Positions 18,338-32,109 are shown, numbered from the stretch's first letter. The stretch is 64,000 bases of DNA from Myxococcales bacterium (GCA_016794525.1 JAEUJY010000018.1:62001-126000), one strand, 5' to 3'. A program made the numbers and translations. Notes: generated by a model from the sequence alone, not told the origin.

Positions 18338-19765
18338 ATGAACGACAGTGCGCCAATGACTGGCGGCGGTGCGACCCGGCGGGCGGCGGGCACGTCGCTG
18401 GGCGATCGGATCGCGGAGCAGGCCTATCAGCTCGATGCGGCGATGCATCGCTTGCTGGCCGATCTGCGTGAGTTCGATGCGGCGGGCCACTGGGCCGATG
18501 CAGGCGCCGCGTCATGCGCGAGCTGGCTGGCCTGGCGCGTCGGCTGGGACCCGGGGACGGCGCGCGAGCACGTGCGCGTGGCGCGCGCGCTGGGGACGTT
18601 GCCGCTCATCGACGCGGCGCTGGCGGCGGGCCGGCTGTCGTACTCCAAGACGCGTGCGCTGACCCGCGTCGCGACGCCGGCCACCGAGGCCGCGCTGCTC
18701 GACGACGCGCTGCGCACCACCGCCGCGCAGCTCGAGGTGATCTGCCGCAAGCTGCGCGCGGTGCAACGGCTGGGGGCCATGTCCGCGGACGACGTGCGCG
18801 CGCGACGCATGGTCGCACGGCGTGATCGCGACGACGGCATGGTGGTGATCGAGGCCGTCTTGCCGGCCGACGAGGCCGCCGCCGTCTGGGCGGCGATCGA
18901 GCGCGAGGCGGCACGGGCCACCGCCGCGACCGAGCCTGGTGACCTCGGCGGCGCACCCGACACCGCGCCGCCGGCGGACGCCCTCACGGACGTTTCCGCG
19001 GAAGCGCCCGCGCCGGTCGTGGGCGAAGCTCGTGTGCCGCCAGCGCTGTGCCGCGCCGATGGCCTGGTCGCGATGGCGCAGGCCGTGCTGCGCGGTGCGT
19101 CGCCCGCGCGGGCCCCGCTCGAGTTGGTGCTGACCATCAGCCGTGACGCGCTGGCCGCGCCGCCAGGCGGGTCTGCGCCGACGACCTCCGCCCCGGCGAT
19201 CGGCTGCTTCGCCGACGGCACCGCCGTCGCCGCCGCGACCGCGCGGCGGCTGGCCTGCGACTGCGGCGTCGTGGCGATGGCGACTGATGCCGACGGGACG
19301 CCGCTCTCCGTGGGGCGCCGCACGCGGTCGATCCCGACGGCGATCGCCCGCGCGCTTGCGCAGCGCGACGCCCACTGTCGCTTCCCTGGCTGCACCAACC
19401 GCCGGTTTCTCGACGGCCACCACCTGACCCACTGGATCGACGGCGGCGCGACCGCGCTCGACAACCTGTGTCGCCTGTGCGCGCGGCACCACCGCTACGT
19501 CCACGAGCACGGCTACCAGGTCGAGCTGCGAGACGGCGAGCCGGTGTTCTTCCACCGTGGGCGCGAGGTGCATGGCGAGCCGCCGCGGATCATCGACGCG
19601 TCTGGCGCCTGGGCCGCCATCCGCGCCGCCAACGCCGCGCGCGCCATCGACGCCACCACCGGACAGTGCGCCTGGGACGGCCGCCCCGTCGACTACGCCT
19701 GGGTCGTCGATGGGCTGGTGGGCCTCGAGCGGCGGGCGGCGCCGATGGTGGACCATCCGCAGTGA
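18338..19765 (+). CDS. DUF222 / HNH endonuclease-domain protein (13E12 type)
   Basis: A 475-residue protein of the DUF222-HNH (REP13E12-like) family. The N-terminal half has the DUF222 pattern (WLAWRVGWDPGTAREHVRVA; LPLIDAALAAGRLSYSKTRA; LTRVATP). The C-terminal HNH domain (about residues 345-395) contains CRFPGCTN, the His pair DGHHLTHW, GGATALDNLCRLCARHH and YVHEHGY. The Cys pairs and His residues needed for metal binding are present. Candidate starts are ATG 18299, 18338 or 18356. Codon use is somewhat less extreme in GC than in neighbours, consistent with transfer. The biological role of this family is not established. Confidence 0.88.
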   Translation: MNDSAPMTGGGATRRAAGTSLGDRIAEQAYQLDAAMHRLLADLREFDAAGHWADAGAASCASWLAWRVGWDPGTAREHVRVARALGTLPLIDAALAAGRLSYSKTRALTRVATPATEAALLDDALRTTAAQLEVICRKLRAVQRLGAMSADDVRARRMVARRDRDDGMVVIEAVLPADEAAAVWAAIEREAARATAATEPGDLGGAPDTAPPADALTDVSAEAPAPVVGEARVPPALCRADGLVAMAQAVLRGASPARAPLELVLTISRDALAAPPGGSAPTTSAPAIGCFADGTAVAAATARRLACDCGVVAMATDADGTPLSVGRRTRSIPTAIARALAQRDAHCRFPGCTNRRFLDGHHLTHWIDGGATALDNLCRLCARHHRYVHEHGYQVELRDGEPVFFHRGREVHGEPPRIIDASGAWAAIRAANAARAIDATTGQCAWDGRPVDYAWVVDGLVGLERRAAPMVDHPQ

Positions 19766-19772
19766 CCGGCGC

Positions 19773-20372
19773 TCAACAGCCGCACATGCCGAGGCACAGC
19801 ATCTGCGCGGTCGGCGACATCGGCGGTCGCGGCGGTCTGGGCGGTGGTGAGAACGGGACGTAGCGCAGCACGGCCACCGCGGCCGCCAGATGGAGCCCAA
19901 CGACGATGGCGAAGCTGACGCTGTTGCCGACCGCACACAGCGCCGCGCGCGGCACGGGTGCAGCGGCGCGCAGATCGCGCAGCCAGATCAGGCTCCCGAC
20001 GGTGAGGCCGGTGGCCGCGACCAGCGACAGCGGCAACCCGACCAGCACGCTCCCGTCGCGGCACCAGAACGCGAACCACGCCATGCATGCGAGGCCCACC
20101 ACCTGCCACGCGGCGGCGCGCCGACGCAGCGTGGGCAACCGCGAGGCTGGCACGTCTCGCGCGTGGAGCGCGAACCCGACCACAAGCGCCCCTGCCAGGT
20201 ATGGCCACCAGAAGGGCGGCAGCTCGAGCGGCGTGATCGCGCCATCGCAGCCGTCAGCGGCCGGAAGGAACAGACAGATGAACAGCGCCACCCCGGAAGG
20301 GATCGTCAGATGCCGCGACCGCCGGCGGACGCGCACGCCAGCCTCGGGCGGAGCCGCGCCGCCGGTCAGCAC
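19773..20372 (-). CDS. Membrane protein B of a tandem paralogous pair
   Basis: A 199-residue membrane protein with about five hydrophobic segments. It is clearly paralogous to the gene immediately upstream: both share RxRRR, PSG..LF.C.FLP, a Cys in the following loop, PxExPP, then later GxPLSL and RLRDLRAAA. It begins at GTG 20372, overlapping the upstream stop by 7 bases, and ends in MCLGMCGC-like Cys/Met residues (LCLGMCGC). The region is less GC-rich than average. I do not recognise a family. Two membrane proteins made together suggest a heteromeric complex, but this is inference. Confidence 0.75.
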   Translation of the reverse strand: MLTGGAAPPEAGVRVRRRSRHLTIPSGVALFICLFLPAADGCDGAITPLELPPFWWPYLAGALVVGFALHARDVPASRLPTLRRRAAAWQVVGLACMAWFAFWCRDGSVLVGLPLSLVAATGLTVGSLIWLRDLRAAAPVPRAALCAVGNSVSFAIVVGLHLAAAVAVLRYVPFSPPPRPPRPPMSPTAQMLCLGMCGC

Positions 20373-20962
20373 CCGTACAGGCCTGACAGGTCGATGTCGT
20401 CGATGCCGGAGCCCGGCGCCACCGCGTGCGGACGGAGCGCGAGCGCGGCGGCGAAGGTGGCGAGCATGACGACGAACAACAGCATCACGGGCAGGGGCGC
20501 GCGCGATCGCAGCGCGCCCAGCTGCGCACGCGGGAGCCGCGGGCGGTCGACGGCGGCGGCGCGCAGGTCGCGCAGGCGGATGATCGCGGCGAACGCGAGC
20601 CACGCCGAGCACGCGAGGCTGAGCGGGGCGCCGATCATGGCGTGGCCGTCGAACGTCCACGCCGCGAACCACGCGGTCGCGAGTAGCCAGAACGCGAGCG
20701 CCAGGCCCGCCATGACCCGCGCGCCGCGCCGCGCCGACGCGCGCACCACGGGGTTCGCCAGCGCACGCAGCGCGACGACCAGGCCGAGCACATAGGGCAC
20801 GCACGCGGGCGGCACCTCGTACGGGTACACCGGCTCGCCGCAGCTCTCGACGATCGGCAGGAACATGCACACGAACAGCAGCAGCCCCGACGGGACCGCG
20901 AACAGCCGGTGGCGCCGCCGCACGCGCAACTCCACGGACCCCGGCTCGCTCGTTTCGACCAT
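20366..20962 (-). CDS. Membrane protein A of a tandem paralogous pair
   Basis: A 198-residue membrane protein, about five hydrophobic segments, sharing sequence blocks with the next gene ([49 protein letters not shown]). ATG 20962 is preferred because GGAGG lies five bases upstream; an in-frame GTG at 21007 is an alternative. It ends in GLYGC, the paralogue in MCGC, so a terminal Gly-Cys is common to both. A conserved Cys in the loop after the first helix is shared. Nothing else suggests a function. Confidence 0.75.
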   Translation of the reverse strand: MVETSEPGSVELRVRRRHRLFAVPSGLLLFVCMFLPIVESCGEPVYPYEVPPACVPYVLGLVVALRALANPVVRASARRGARVMAGLALAFWLLATAWFAAWTFDGHAMIGAPLSLACSAWLAFAAIIRLRDLRAAAVDRPRLPRAQLGALRSRAPLPVMLLFVVMLATFAAALALRPHAVAPGSGIDDIDLSGLYGC

Positions 20963-21150
20963 GTGCGCCTCCACGTCGACCGACACAAGCAACGGTCGGA
21001 CCAGCACCGACGACCGCCCACTTGCACCACCGCTCGCACACTTCGGCGTGTCGAATCCTCACCACGACCTGACCGGCCGTCAGGCCCTCGCCACCCCTTA
21101 CAGCTCCCGTCGCCCCGCGCCGGGCGGCGGCGGCCGTGTATCGTCCCCGC

Positions 21151-21849
21151 ATGTCCGAGCCCCTGGTCCGCTATACGCAGGAAGACAAGGTCGCGGTCGT
21201 CACGATGGACGACGGCAAGGCCAACGCGCTGTCGGCGCAGATGATCGACGAGCTGCTGGCGGCGCTCGAGCGCGCCGAGCGCGAGGCCGGCGCCGTCGTG
21301 CTGGCCGGCCGCGCCGAGAAGTTCTGCGCGGGCTTCGATCTGCGCGTGATGATGAGCGGCCCCGATCAGGCGATCGCGCTGCTGACCCGCGGCGCCGAGC
21401 TGCTGCTGCGGCTGTTCGAGTTCCCGCTGCCGGTGGTGATGGCGGTGACCGGCCACGCCCTGGCCGGCGGCGTGCTGGTGGTGTGCACCGGCGATGTGCG
21501 GATCGGCGCCGACGGCCCGTACAAGCTCGGCCTCAACGAAGTGGCGATCGGCATGCCGGTGCCGCTGCTCGCGATGGAGCTGGCGCGCGCGCGGCTGCTC
21601 CCCACCGAGCTGACCCGCGCGACCTTGCTGGCGCAGATCTACAACCCGACCGAGGCGCGCGCCGCCGGCTACCTCGATCAGGTGGTCGCGCCCGACGCGC
21701 TCGCCGCCACCGCGCTGGCCGAGGGCAAGCGCCTCGCCGCGCTGCCGCGCGCCGCGTACACCGGCACCAAGCAGCGCCTGCGCGCCGCGATCGCGCGGAC
21801 GATCCGCGACGGCCACGCCGCCGACGTCCAGCGCGCGCTCGGCAAGTAG
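21151..21849 (+). CDS. Enoyl-CoA hydratase/isomerase (crotonase) family protein
   Basis: A 232-residue crotonase-fold protein acting on acyl-CoA thioesters. The oxyanion-hole segments are visible: AGRAEKFCAGFDLRVM and GHALAGGVLVVCTGDVRIG, followed by YKLGLNEVAIGMPVP, whose Glu matches the second catalytic Glu of hydratases. The first catalytic Glu (in GGGxEL) is replaced: the site reads GGVLVV. It may therefore act as an isomerase or other crotonase variant rather than a classical hydratase. ATG 21151 begins MSEPLVRY, the usual length. No other fatty-acid gene is adjacent. Confidence 0.92.
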   Translation: MSEPLVRYTQEDKVAVVTMDDGKANALSAQMIDELLAALERAEREAGAVVLAGRAEKFCAGFDLRVMMSGPDQAIALLTRGAELLLRLFEFPLPVVMAVTGHALAGGVLVVCTGDVRIGADGPYKLGLNEVAIGMPVPLLAMELARARLLPTELTRATLLAQIYNPTEARAAGYLDQVVAPDALAATALAEGKRLAALPRAAYTGTKQRLRAAIARTIRDGHAADVQRALGK

Positions 21850-21852
21850 CCG

Positions 21853-22167
21853 CTACTGCCAGTCGGCGAACAGCGCGCAGCGCTTGATGCCGGCCTTGGC
21901 CAGCGCCGGCGCCAGCAAGGAGGCGCGGTCGGCCGGCGCGACCTGCGCGAACGACGCCATCAGCCGCGCGGCCTCGGCGGTCTTGACCTTCTCGGCGATC
22001 GAGCGCAGCGCCTCGATCCGGCGCATCTCCGGCGGCAGGTCGTCGTGGCCCTTGCCGGCGTCGCAGATCATCTTCATGTCGGCGGTGAACGGATCGTCGG
22101 TCTTGCCGCCGCCGCAGCCAGCGACGGCGAGCGCGAGGGCGACCACGAGCGGCGCGGTGCGGAGCAT
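21853..22167 (-). CDS. Small lipoprotein, unknown function
   Basis: A 104-residue predicted lipoprotein: signal peptide LRTAPLVVALALAVAG then Cys18, followed by GGGKTDDPF. The mature part is helical with cysteines at MICDAG and KRCAL, a pair that could be disulphide-linked. It is convergent with the crotonase gene (3 bp apart) and lies 18 bp downstream of the PD40-repeat lipoprotein gene, so the two lipoproteins are probably one operon. No family is recognised. Confidence 0.75.
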   Translation of the reverse strand: MLRTAPLVVALALAVAGCGGGKTDDPFTADMKMICDAGKGHDDLPPEMRRIEALRSIAEKVKTAEAARLMASFAQVAPADRASLLAPALAKAGIKRCALFADWQ

Positions 22168-22185
22168 GCGCAGAATCTACCGCGT

Positions 22186-23109
22186 TCAGCGCGGCGGCAG
22201 CGCCAGCTCCAGCTCGACCTGGTAGATGTCGCCGGGCGGCCGGCCGTCGGCGGGCGCCGGCGCCACGCCCGGGCGCTCGGAGGTGAAGAACAGGTAGCGC
22301 CCGTCCGGCGACAGCGCCGGCGCGAAGTCGGCCTGGGCGCTGTTGACCTCGAGCAGCGGCTGCGGCGCGCGCCAGCTGCCGTCGGGCTCGCGGTAGCTCA
22401 CCGCGAGATCGGCGCCGCCGCTGGGGCCAGGGTCGATCGTGTGGATCAGGTAGCCGCGGTCCGGCGCGACCAGCGGGTTGCTGGCGGTCGTGCCCGGCGG
22501 CAGCGCGAGCGCGACCGGCGTCGTCGGGCCGTAGCCGTCGGCGGTGGGCGAGGCCTCGACGATCTGCCGCGCGTCGCCCTTGGCCGCGTCGAAGTACAGC
22601 GTGCGATCGGCGGCGATCGAGATCGCGCCGCTCGAGCGATCGTCGTTGGCGTCGCCGGCCAGCTTGCGCGGCTCGCTCCACCCGGCGGGACCGCGCTCGA
22701 GGAACCACAGGTCGAAGTCCGGGCGCGCCTCGTCGTCGCGGGTCGGGCGATCCGAGCTGAAGTACAGCCGCGTGCCGTCGGGGCTGAGCGCGGGATCGAC
22801 GTCGCGCCACCGCCCCGACCACGGCGCCACCGTCGGCAGCGCCCACGCGCCGTCGCTCCAGGTGGCCTGGTAGATCCACAGCCGCGCGCGGTCGGCGCTG
22901 GCGCGATCGAAGTACGCGGTGTGGGTGGCCGCGTCGTAGGCCAGCCCGAACTCGGGATCGGCCGAGTTGACCGGCGCGAACAACCGCGGCGGCGAGCCGC
23001 CGGGCATGGCGAGCGGATCGTCCGACCCGACGGACGGCGGCGCGACGGTCGGCGCCGCGCCACCGCAGCCGAGCGCCGCGAGCGCGAACCAGGGCAACGT
23101 GCGAACCAT
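22186..23109 (-). CDS. WD40-like (PD40/TolB-type) repeat lipoprotein
   Basis: A 307-residue predicted lipoprotein (MVRTLPWFALAALG then Cys15). It has TolB-like PD40 repeats: DPALSPDGTRLYFSSDRP, AISIAADRTLYFDAAKGD, and FAPALSPDGRYLFFTSERPG, each with a YF(S/T)S-type strand. Such propellers act in the periplasm or on the surface as protein-interaction platforms. The frame extends to 23187 but the signal peptide fixes ATG 23109. The gene leads a two-lipoprotein operon. Confidence 0.85.
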   Translation of the reverse strand: MVRTLPWFALAALGCGGAAPTVAPPSVGSDDPLAMPGGSPPRLFAPVNSADPEFGLAYDAATHTAYFDRASADRARLWIYQATWSDGAWALPTVAPWSGRWRDVDPALSPDGTRLYFSSDRPTRDDEARPDFDLWFLERGPAGWSEPRKLAGDANDDRSSGAISIAADRTLYFDAAKGDARQIVEASPTADGYGPTTPVALALPPGTTASNPLVAPDRGYLIHTIDPGPSGGADLAVSYREPDGSWRAPQPLLEVNSAQADFAPALSPDGRYLFFTSERPGVAPAPADGRPPGDIYQVELELALPPR

Positions 23110-23259
23110 CGCGCCGAGGCTAGCAGGTTGCCGAGACCCGCCGCAGGCGTGTCGAGGACAACCTGCCCCGTGCCCGTGCCGCTTCATCCGCGGTCTGCCT
23201 GCCGCGACCTGACCCGCTCGTTACATCCCGGCCCGCGATCCCGATCTAGCCTGGCCGCC

Positions 23260-24076
23260 ATGCGACGCTGGTGCCTGCTCATGACGCTCACCTCCATCGC
23301 CTGCGGCGCCGCGCCCCGCGACGCCGAGCCGCCGTCGACCGTGACCCGGTCGCGGGTGGTCGCGCACCGCGGCGCGTCGGCCGACGCGCCCGAGAACACG
23401 CTGGCGGCGTTCCGCGCGGCGTGGGCGCTGGGCGTCGAGGCGGTCGAGCTCGACGTGCGGCTGAGCCGCGACGGCGCGGTCGTGGTCATCCACGACGAGA
23501 CCACCGCCCGGGTGGCCGGCGTCGATCGGCCGGTCGCGGCGCAGACGCTGGCCGAGCTGCGCGCGCTCGACGTCGGCGCGTGGCGCGGCCCGGCGTTCGC
23601 GGGGGAGCGCATCCCGACCCTGGCCGAGGCCCTCGCGCTGGTCCCGCCGGGCGCGACGTTGTTCGTCGAGCTGAAGACCACCGCCGCCGACGCCCCGGCG
23701 GTGGCCGCCGCGATCCGCGCCGCCGATCCCGCGGCGCGCGGCGTGCGGGTGGCGTGGCAGTCGTTCGACGCCGACGCGCTGGCCGCGCTGGCCGCCGCGC
23801 TCGACGGCGTGCCCGCCTACTGGACGCTGGGCGCGCCGCGCGACGACGCCGATCGCATCGTCGCCTACCCGCCGGCGGTGATCGCCGCGGCCCGGGCTCG
23901 CGGCTTCGCCGGCCTGGCCCTCGACGCCCGCGCGGTGACGCCCGCGCTCCTGGCCGACGCCCGCGCCGCCGGCGTGCTGATCGACGTGTGGACCGTCAAC
24001 GACGCCGACGCGCTGACCGCGTGGCTCGCCACCGACGCGCGGTTCGTCGAGACCGATCGCCCCGCGCTGGCGCCGG

Positions 24077-24093
<17 letters not shown>
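23260..24093 (+). CDS. Glycerophosphodiester phosphodiesterase, exported
   Basis: A 277-residue GDPD-family enzyme that hydrolyses glycerophosphodiesters to an alcohol and glycerol 3-phosphate. The catalytic blocks are intact: VVAHRGASADAPENTLAAF (catalytic His-Arg and metal Glu), VEAVELDVRLSRDGAVVVIH (metal Glu/Asp and second His), and C-terminal DVWTVND (barrel closure). The N terminus MRRWCLLMTLTSIAC is a likely lipoprotein signal. Its 3' end overlaps that of the convergent AAA+ gene by 17 bp. It would scavenge phospholipid head groups outside the cytoplasm. Confidence 0.94.
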
Positions 24094-26109
<2,016 letters not shown>

Positions 26110-26113
<4 letters not shown>

Positions 26114-27186
26114 GACGGGATGCGGTACGCGGTGATGTTCCAGTCCTGGATCAGGACCAGCCCGCCCACGCAGCGCGGCGGCTCGGTCAGCGTCGGACCG
26201 ACCGTGCGCGGCTGTCCTTCGATCTCGCCGCGGCGCGCCTCGAGCTTCACGACCGGCAGCGCGTCGCCGCTCGCCGGGTGCCACCAGACGGTCTGGTCGC
26301 CGCGGCGGAAGTACACCACCGCGCGCCCGCACAGCCCCGGCGCGGCGAGGTAGTCGTCGCCGCCGCGCGGCGCGATCCGCGCCACCTCGGCGCCGCCGCC
26401 ATCGACGACGACCACGTCCTTGCCGTGCATCACCGCCAGGAACTCGCCGTCGGCGGCGCTGAACCGGCCCGCCACGGCGCGCACCTCGCGGCCGTCGGCG
26501 GCGAGCTCGACCACGCGCTCGCCGCGCGGCACGAAGAAGCCGCCGCGCGGCGAGGCCACGACGTCGGTGTCGGTGCCGTCGATCGCCGCCCGCCACTGCT
26601 CGGCGCCGGTCGCGGCGTCGACGACGATCAGGCCATCGTCGCCGACCAGCCCGAGCCGATCGCCGGCGGCGACGACGACGCTGCTGGTGCCGCGCACCGC
26701 CTGCTGCCACAGCTGGCGGCCGGTGGCGAGATCGAGGGCCTGGCTGCGCCCGAGGTAGCTGTGCACCAGCCGCCCGCCCGCGATCGTCAGGCCGACGTTG
26801 AACGCGCGCAGCTGGACCGCGGCGCCGGCGGCGTCGACGAACGCCACCTCGCGGACGGTGGCGCCGGACGCCGGGTCGGCGATCCGCAGGCCGGTGATGC
26901 GCTCGGCGGCCTCGACCTTCTCGATCACGCCGTCGGCGGTCAGGCCCACCGCGATGCCTCGCGGCGTCCAGCGCGCGGCGCCGGTGGCGGTGGCGAGCAC
27001 GCGCCCGCCGATCAGCGACGTCGCGTCGGCGAGCGTCGCGTAGCGCAAGGTGCCGTCGCCGTACGGCGCGTCGGCGTCGAGAGTCCAGACGCGAGTGAAC
27101 ATCGTGACCTTTCCGCTGGGCGCGCTGCGCGTGCCGCAAGCCATCAGCAGGCAGCCAGCGAGCACCAGCGCGGCGCGGCGCACCAT
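26110..27186 (-). CDS. PQQ-like beta-propeller lipoprotein in the DUF4157 operon
   Basis: A 358-residue predicted lipoprotein. The signal segment VRRAALVLAGCLLMAC holds two possible lipobox cysteines (C12 and C17). The rest has PQQ/quinoprotein-like blades: LVHSYLGRSQALDLATGRQL, GLVGDDGLIVVDAATGAEQW, VWWHPASGD. An in-frame ATG at 27198 gives four more residues. It lies between the DUF4157 gene (gap about 22-34 bp) and the AAA+ gene (4-base overlap), so all three are one operon. Its role there is unknown; a propeller could be a surface receptor or an assembly factor. Confidence 0.82.
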
Positions 27187-27220
27187 GGCGTGCAGCATAC
27201 GCGCGCCCGCGCGGCGCGCG

Positions 27221-29455
27221 CTACCCGTTGAGGATCGCCTTCACCGTCGCCAGCTGCTCCTGGCTGAGCCCGTTCCACAGGTTGTCGTCGTCGACGGTCC
27301 AGCCCTGGATCCAGTCGCCGCTCCAGGCGTGGCCTTCGACGCCCTCGTACAGCGCGCGGGCCTGCGACCGGCCTCCGCAGGTCCGGAACATCTCGACGAC
27401 GCGGGCGGCCTCGTCGCTGCCGACGCTGCCGCCGAGCAACACCCGCGTGCGGCTGATCCGCTGCTCCATCGTCAGGCCGGCGAGCGACTCGTGCTTGCCG
27501 TCCATCCGCTCGAAGTCTTCCATCACCGCGTCGTCGGTGTTGTTGGACGACTGCCCGCGCGACGGATCGTAGTGGATGATGCGGCGCAGGCCCATGTAGG
27601 GGTCGGCCGCCATCGGGTTGAAGAAGCCCTCGAGGAAGCCGCGCCGCGGCGCCAGCGTGCCCGCGAGGCCCCACCCGACCGCCTGCGACTCGGGGAACTT
27701 CTCCGACATGCCGTGGAGCTGCTCGTACAGCTCGCCGCCCGGCTGCATGCCCGCGGTGATGACGGCCTGGAACGTCTCGGAGGCGTCGTCGCTGCGCACC
27801 GGCTTCGTCCACAGCTCCTCGAACGAGCTGGCCTGCCAGTTCTGGGTGCCGTTCTCGCTGGCCTTGGCCGGGTCGAGCACCGGCACCGCCTGCTCGGGAC
27901 CGTACTTCGCGCCGTCGGGGTGCGCCGGCGCCGGCGTCCGCGCGCGCACCTCCGCCAGGATCGCCTCGTCGGAGTCGCTGGCGTCGATCGCGTAGGCGTG
28001 GTTGATGTCCTGGCATCCCAGCGCGACCGCCTGCTGGGTGTGCCGCGCGGTCTCGCCGCGGCTGTAGCTGTTGTCGCCGAAGGTCTGCCACGCGTCGCCG
28101 AGGTCGTTCTTGACCCACAGGCCGCGCTCGTTGTCGGTGTCGTGGACCACCAGCGACACGACGTCGTCGAAGCCGAACGGCGGCATCGACGCCGTCGCCT
28201 CCTCGACCTTCGCGAGGATGTTGCCGGTGATGTCCTGGACCCCACCGGCGATGGTCGCGAGGTTGGTGTGGTTGGCGTTCAACCAGATCGCGGTCTCGTG
28301 GGCGATCGTCTTCTTCAGGTTGCTGAAGAACAGCGGGTACTTCGCCTGCCAGTGGCTGCGGATCGACGCGCGCGGCGTGCGCAGGTGCCCCGAGGCGAAC
28401 GCGTCGGTGAGGAAGTGCTGCGCCGCCGCCTCGTGCGCCATCGCGTCGGCGACCGGCGCGCCGTCGGCCTTGGCCTTGTGCGCGCGCAGGATCGCGTCCT
28501 CGTGGAGCTCGCGGTACGAGCCGCCGCCCGAGCGACGGTTGCCCGAGGTGGGGCCGCCCGAGCCAGGGCCGCGGGGGTTCTGGAAGTGCTCGTCGTTGCG
28601 CGCGGCCAGCCGCAGGTAACGCGAGGTGACCGACTCCTTGACCGCGTCGCTGAACTGGTAGTGCGCCCACGAGCCGCCGGCCGCGAACCGCGCGTCGCCG
28701 GTGTTGTGCTCCTTCAGCGCGTACAGCAGCTCGTCCTGCGTGCCGACCTGCTTGCCGGGATCGCGCGACGGGCGCCCCGCCAGCTTGAACAGCGAGTCGG
28801 GGATCGGCTGGCCGCGCTCGTCGGTGTCGCGGGGATCGAAGAAGTCACCCGACAGCGTCGTCAGATCGCCGTGGGTCAGCACCACGGCGGCGGGGGCCCG
28901 CGCGCCATCGGCCGCCGGGGCCGCGCCCCAGGTGTAGTCGGTGGTCAGGCCCTGGCTGCCCTGATCGCCGGCGGTCTTGTGCTCCGGCGTGCCGAACATC
29001 TGGATCGGCGCGCCCTCGGCCTTGGCCTGGGCGCCACCGCCCGCGCCACCGCCGCTGGTGCGCGCGCGCGCCGAGTCCGGCACCGGCTCGCCCTTGGCCA
29101 CCGCGGCGCCCGCGACGTCGGCCTCGGCCTCGAGCCCCTGGTCGGCGACCACCGGGCCGCCCTTGGCCTGCGGCGCCGCGACCCGCCCGTCGCGCTGCTG
29201 CACCACGTGCGCCATCTCGTGGCCGAGCAGCGCGCGCCCCTCGGCGGAGGCGGGGTCACCCTTGCCGGCCGCGAGGTGGATCGAGTCGCCCTGGGCGTAG
29301 GCCTGGGCGCCCATCGCCTCGGCCTTGCCGTCGTGCGCGATGTTGACGCCGCCGAGGTCGGCGCCAAACGCGGCGCCGTACTCGGCCTTGAGTGCACCGT
29401 AGGGCTCGGACGTCTGGGTGGCTTCCTGTTGACCGGGTACAGCGATCGATTGCAT
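27221..29455 (-). CDS. DUF4157 (eCIS core) protein with zinc phospholipase C-like motif
   Basis: A 744-residue protein. Residues about 20-90 form a DUF4157/eCIS-core domain: YGAAFGADLGGVNIAHDGKA, then GDSIHLAAGKGDPASAEGRA and LLGHEMAHVVQQ with HExxH at 79-83. Such domains are common in cargo of extracellular contractile injection systems. A Gly/Ala linker (about 120-150) leads to a long C-terminal part. There H347-F-L-T-D351-A-F-A-S-G-H357 has the H-x3-D-x5-H spacing of zinc-dependent phospholipase C (PROSITE-type motif); other His residues (H341, SWAHYQF, NANHTN) could be ligands. Start ATG 29455 follows GGAGG; ATG 29473 is the alternative. It is a candidate toxin effector; the enzymatic activity is inferred. 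Confidence 0.88.
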   Translation of the reverse strand: MQSIAVPGQQEATQTSEPYGALKAEYGAAFGADLGGVNIAHDGKAEAMGAQAYAQGDSIHLAAGKGDPASAEGRALLGHEMAHVVQQRDGRVAAPQAKGGPVVADQGLEAEADVAGAAVAKGEPVPDSARARTSGGGAGGGAQAKAEGAPIQMFGTPEHKTAGDQGSQGLTTDYTWGAAPAADGARAPAAVVLTHGDLTTLSGDFFDPRDTDERGQPIPDSLFKLAGRPSRDPGKQVGTQDELLYALKEHNTGDARFAAGGSWAHYQFSDAVKESVTSRYLRLAARNDEHFQNPRGPGSGGPTSGNRRSGGGSYRELHEDAILRAHKAKADGAPVADAMAHEAAAQHFLTDAFASGHLRTPRASIRSHWQAKYPLFFSNLKKTIAHETAIWLNANHTNLATIAGGVQDITGNILAKVEEATASMPPFGFDDVVSLVVHDTDNERGLWVKNDLGDAWQTFGDNSYSRGETARHTQQAVALGCQDINHAYAIDASDSDEAILAEVRARTPAPAHPDGAKYGPEQAVPVLDPAKASENGTQNWQASSFEELWTKPVRSDDASETFQAVITAGMQPGGELYEQLHGMSEKFPESQAVGWGLAGTLAPRRGFLEGFFNPMAADPYMGLRRIIHYDPSRGQSSNNTDDAVMEDFERMDGKHESLAGLTMEQRISRTRVLLGGSVGSDEAARVVEMFRTCGGRSQARALYEGVEGHAWSGDWIQGWTVDDDNLWNGLSQEQLATVKAILNG

Positions 29456-29536
29456 GGGCCTCCGCTTGCCCATAGTACGATCGATCGGCGGCGGATCTCC
29501 CCGACCTTCCGACGCCGCACCGCGTCAGCCCGCGCG

Positions 29537-29815
29537 TCAGGGCTTGCGCACGGTCGCGGTCGGCACCGCCGGGTCGATCCCGCGTCGCACCCCGGCGAGC
29601 GCGTGGACGCCGACGACGGTCAGGCACGCGCCGATCACGCCCAGCATCAGCGCGAACGCGCGGTCGCGGGTGATCACCTCGGCCGCCTGCCAGTCGACCA
29701 CCAGCGCGAGGTACGCCAGCGGCGGCAGCAGCAGCAGCAGCCCGGCGCCGAGGAGCCGCAGCGCGGTGGCGCGCCGCTGCGACACCGTCCACGCGTCGAT
29801 CTCGTTCAGATCCAC
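29537..29815 (-). CDS. Small two-helix membrane protein
   Basis: A 92-residue protein starting at GTG 29815 (DLNEIDAWTVSQRRATALR). It has two hydrophobic segments (about residues 21-40 and 50-72) separated by a short charged loop, and a basic tail (ATVRKP). Codon usage fits the genome. It sits between ppk1 (stop 41 bp upstream of its start) and the DUF4157 gene, all on the minus strand. No family is recognised, and a smaller true start is possible. Confidence 0.6.
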   Translation of the reverse strand: MDLNEIDAWTVSQRRATALRLLGAGLLLLLPPLAYLALVVDWQAAEVITRDRAFALMLGVIGACLTVVGVHALAGVRRGIDPAVPTATVRKP

Positions 29816-29856
29816 GCGGCGAGCGTAGCACCGGCCGCGCGGCGCTCGCGGCTCGA

Positions 29857-32109
<2,253 letters not shown>

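Noticed and set aside
17999-18490. A 163-codon minus-strand frame in the low-GC patch
   Set aside because: It overlaps the start of the HNH gene, has no family pattern or signal, and is Ser/Arg-rich as expected for a chance frame.
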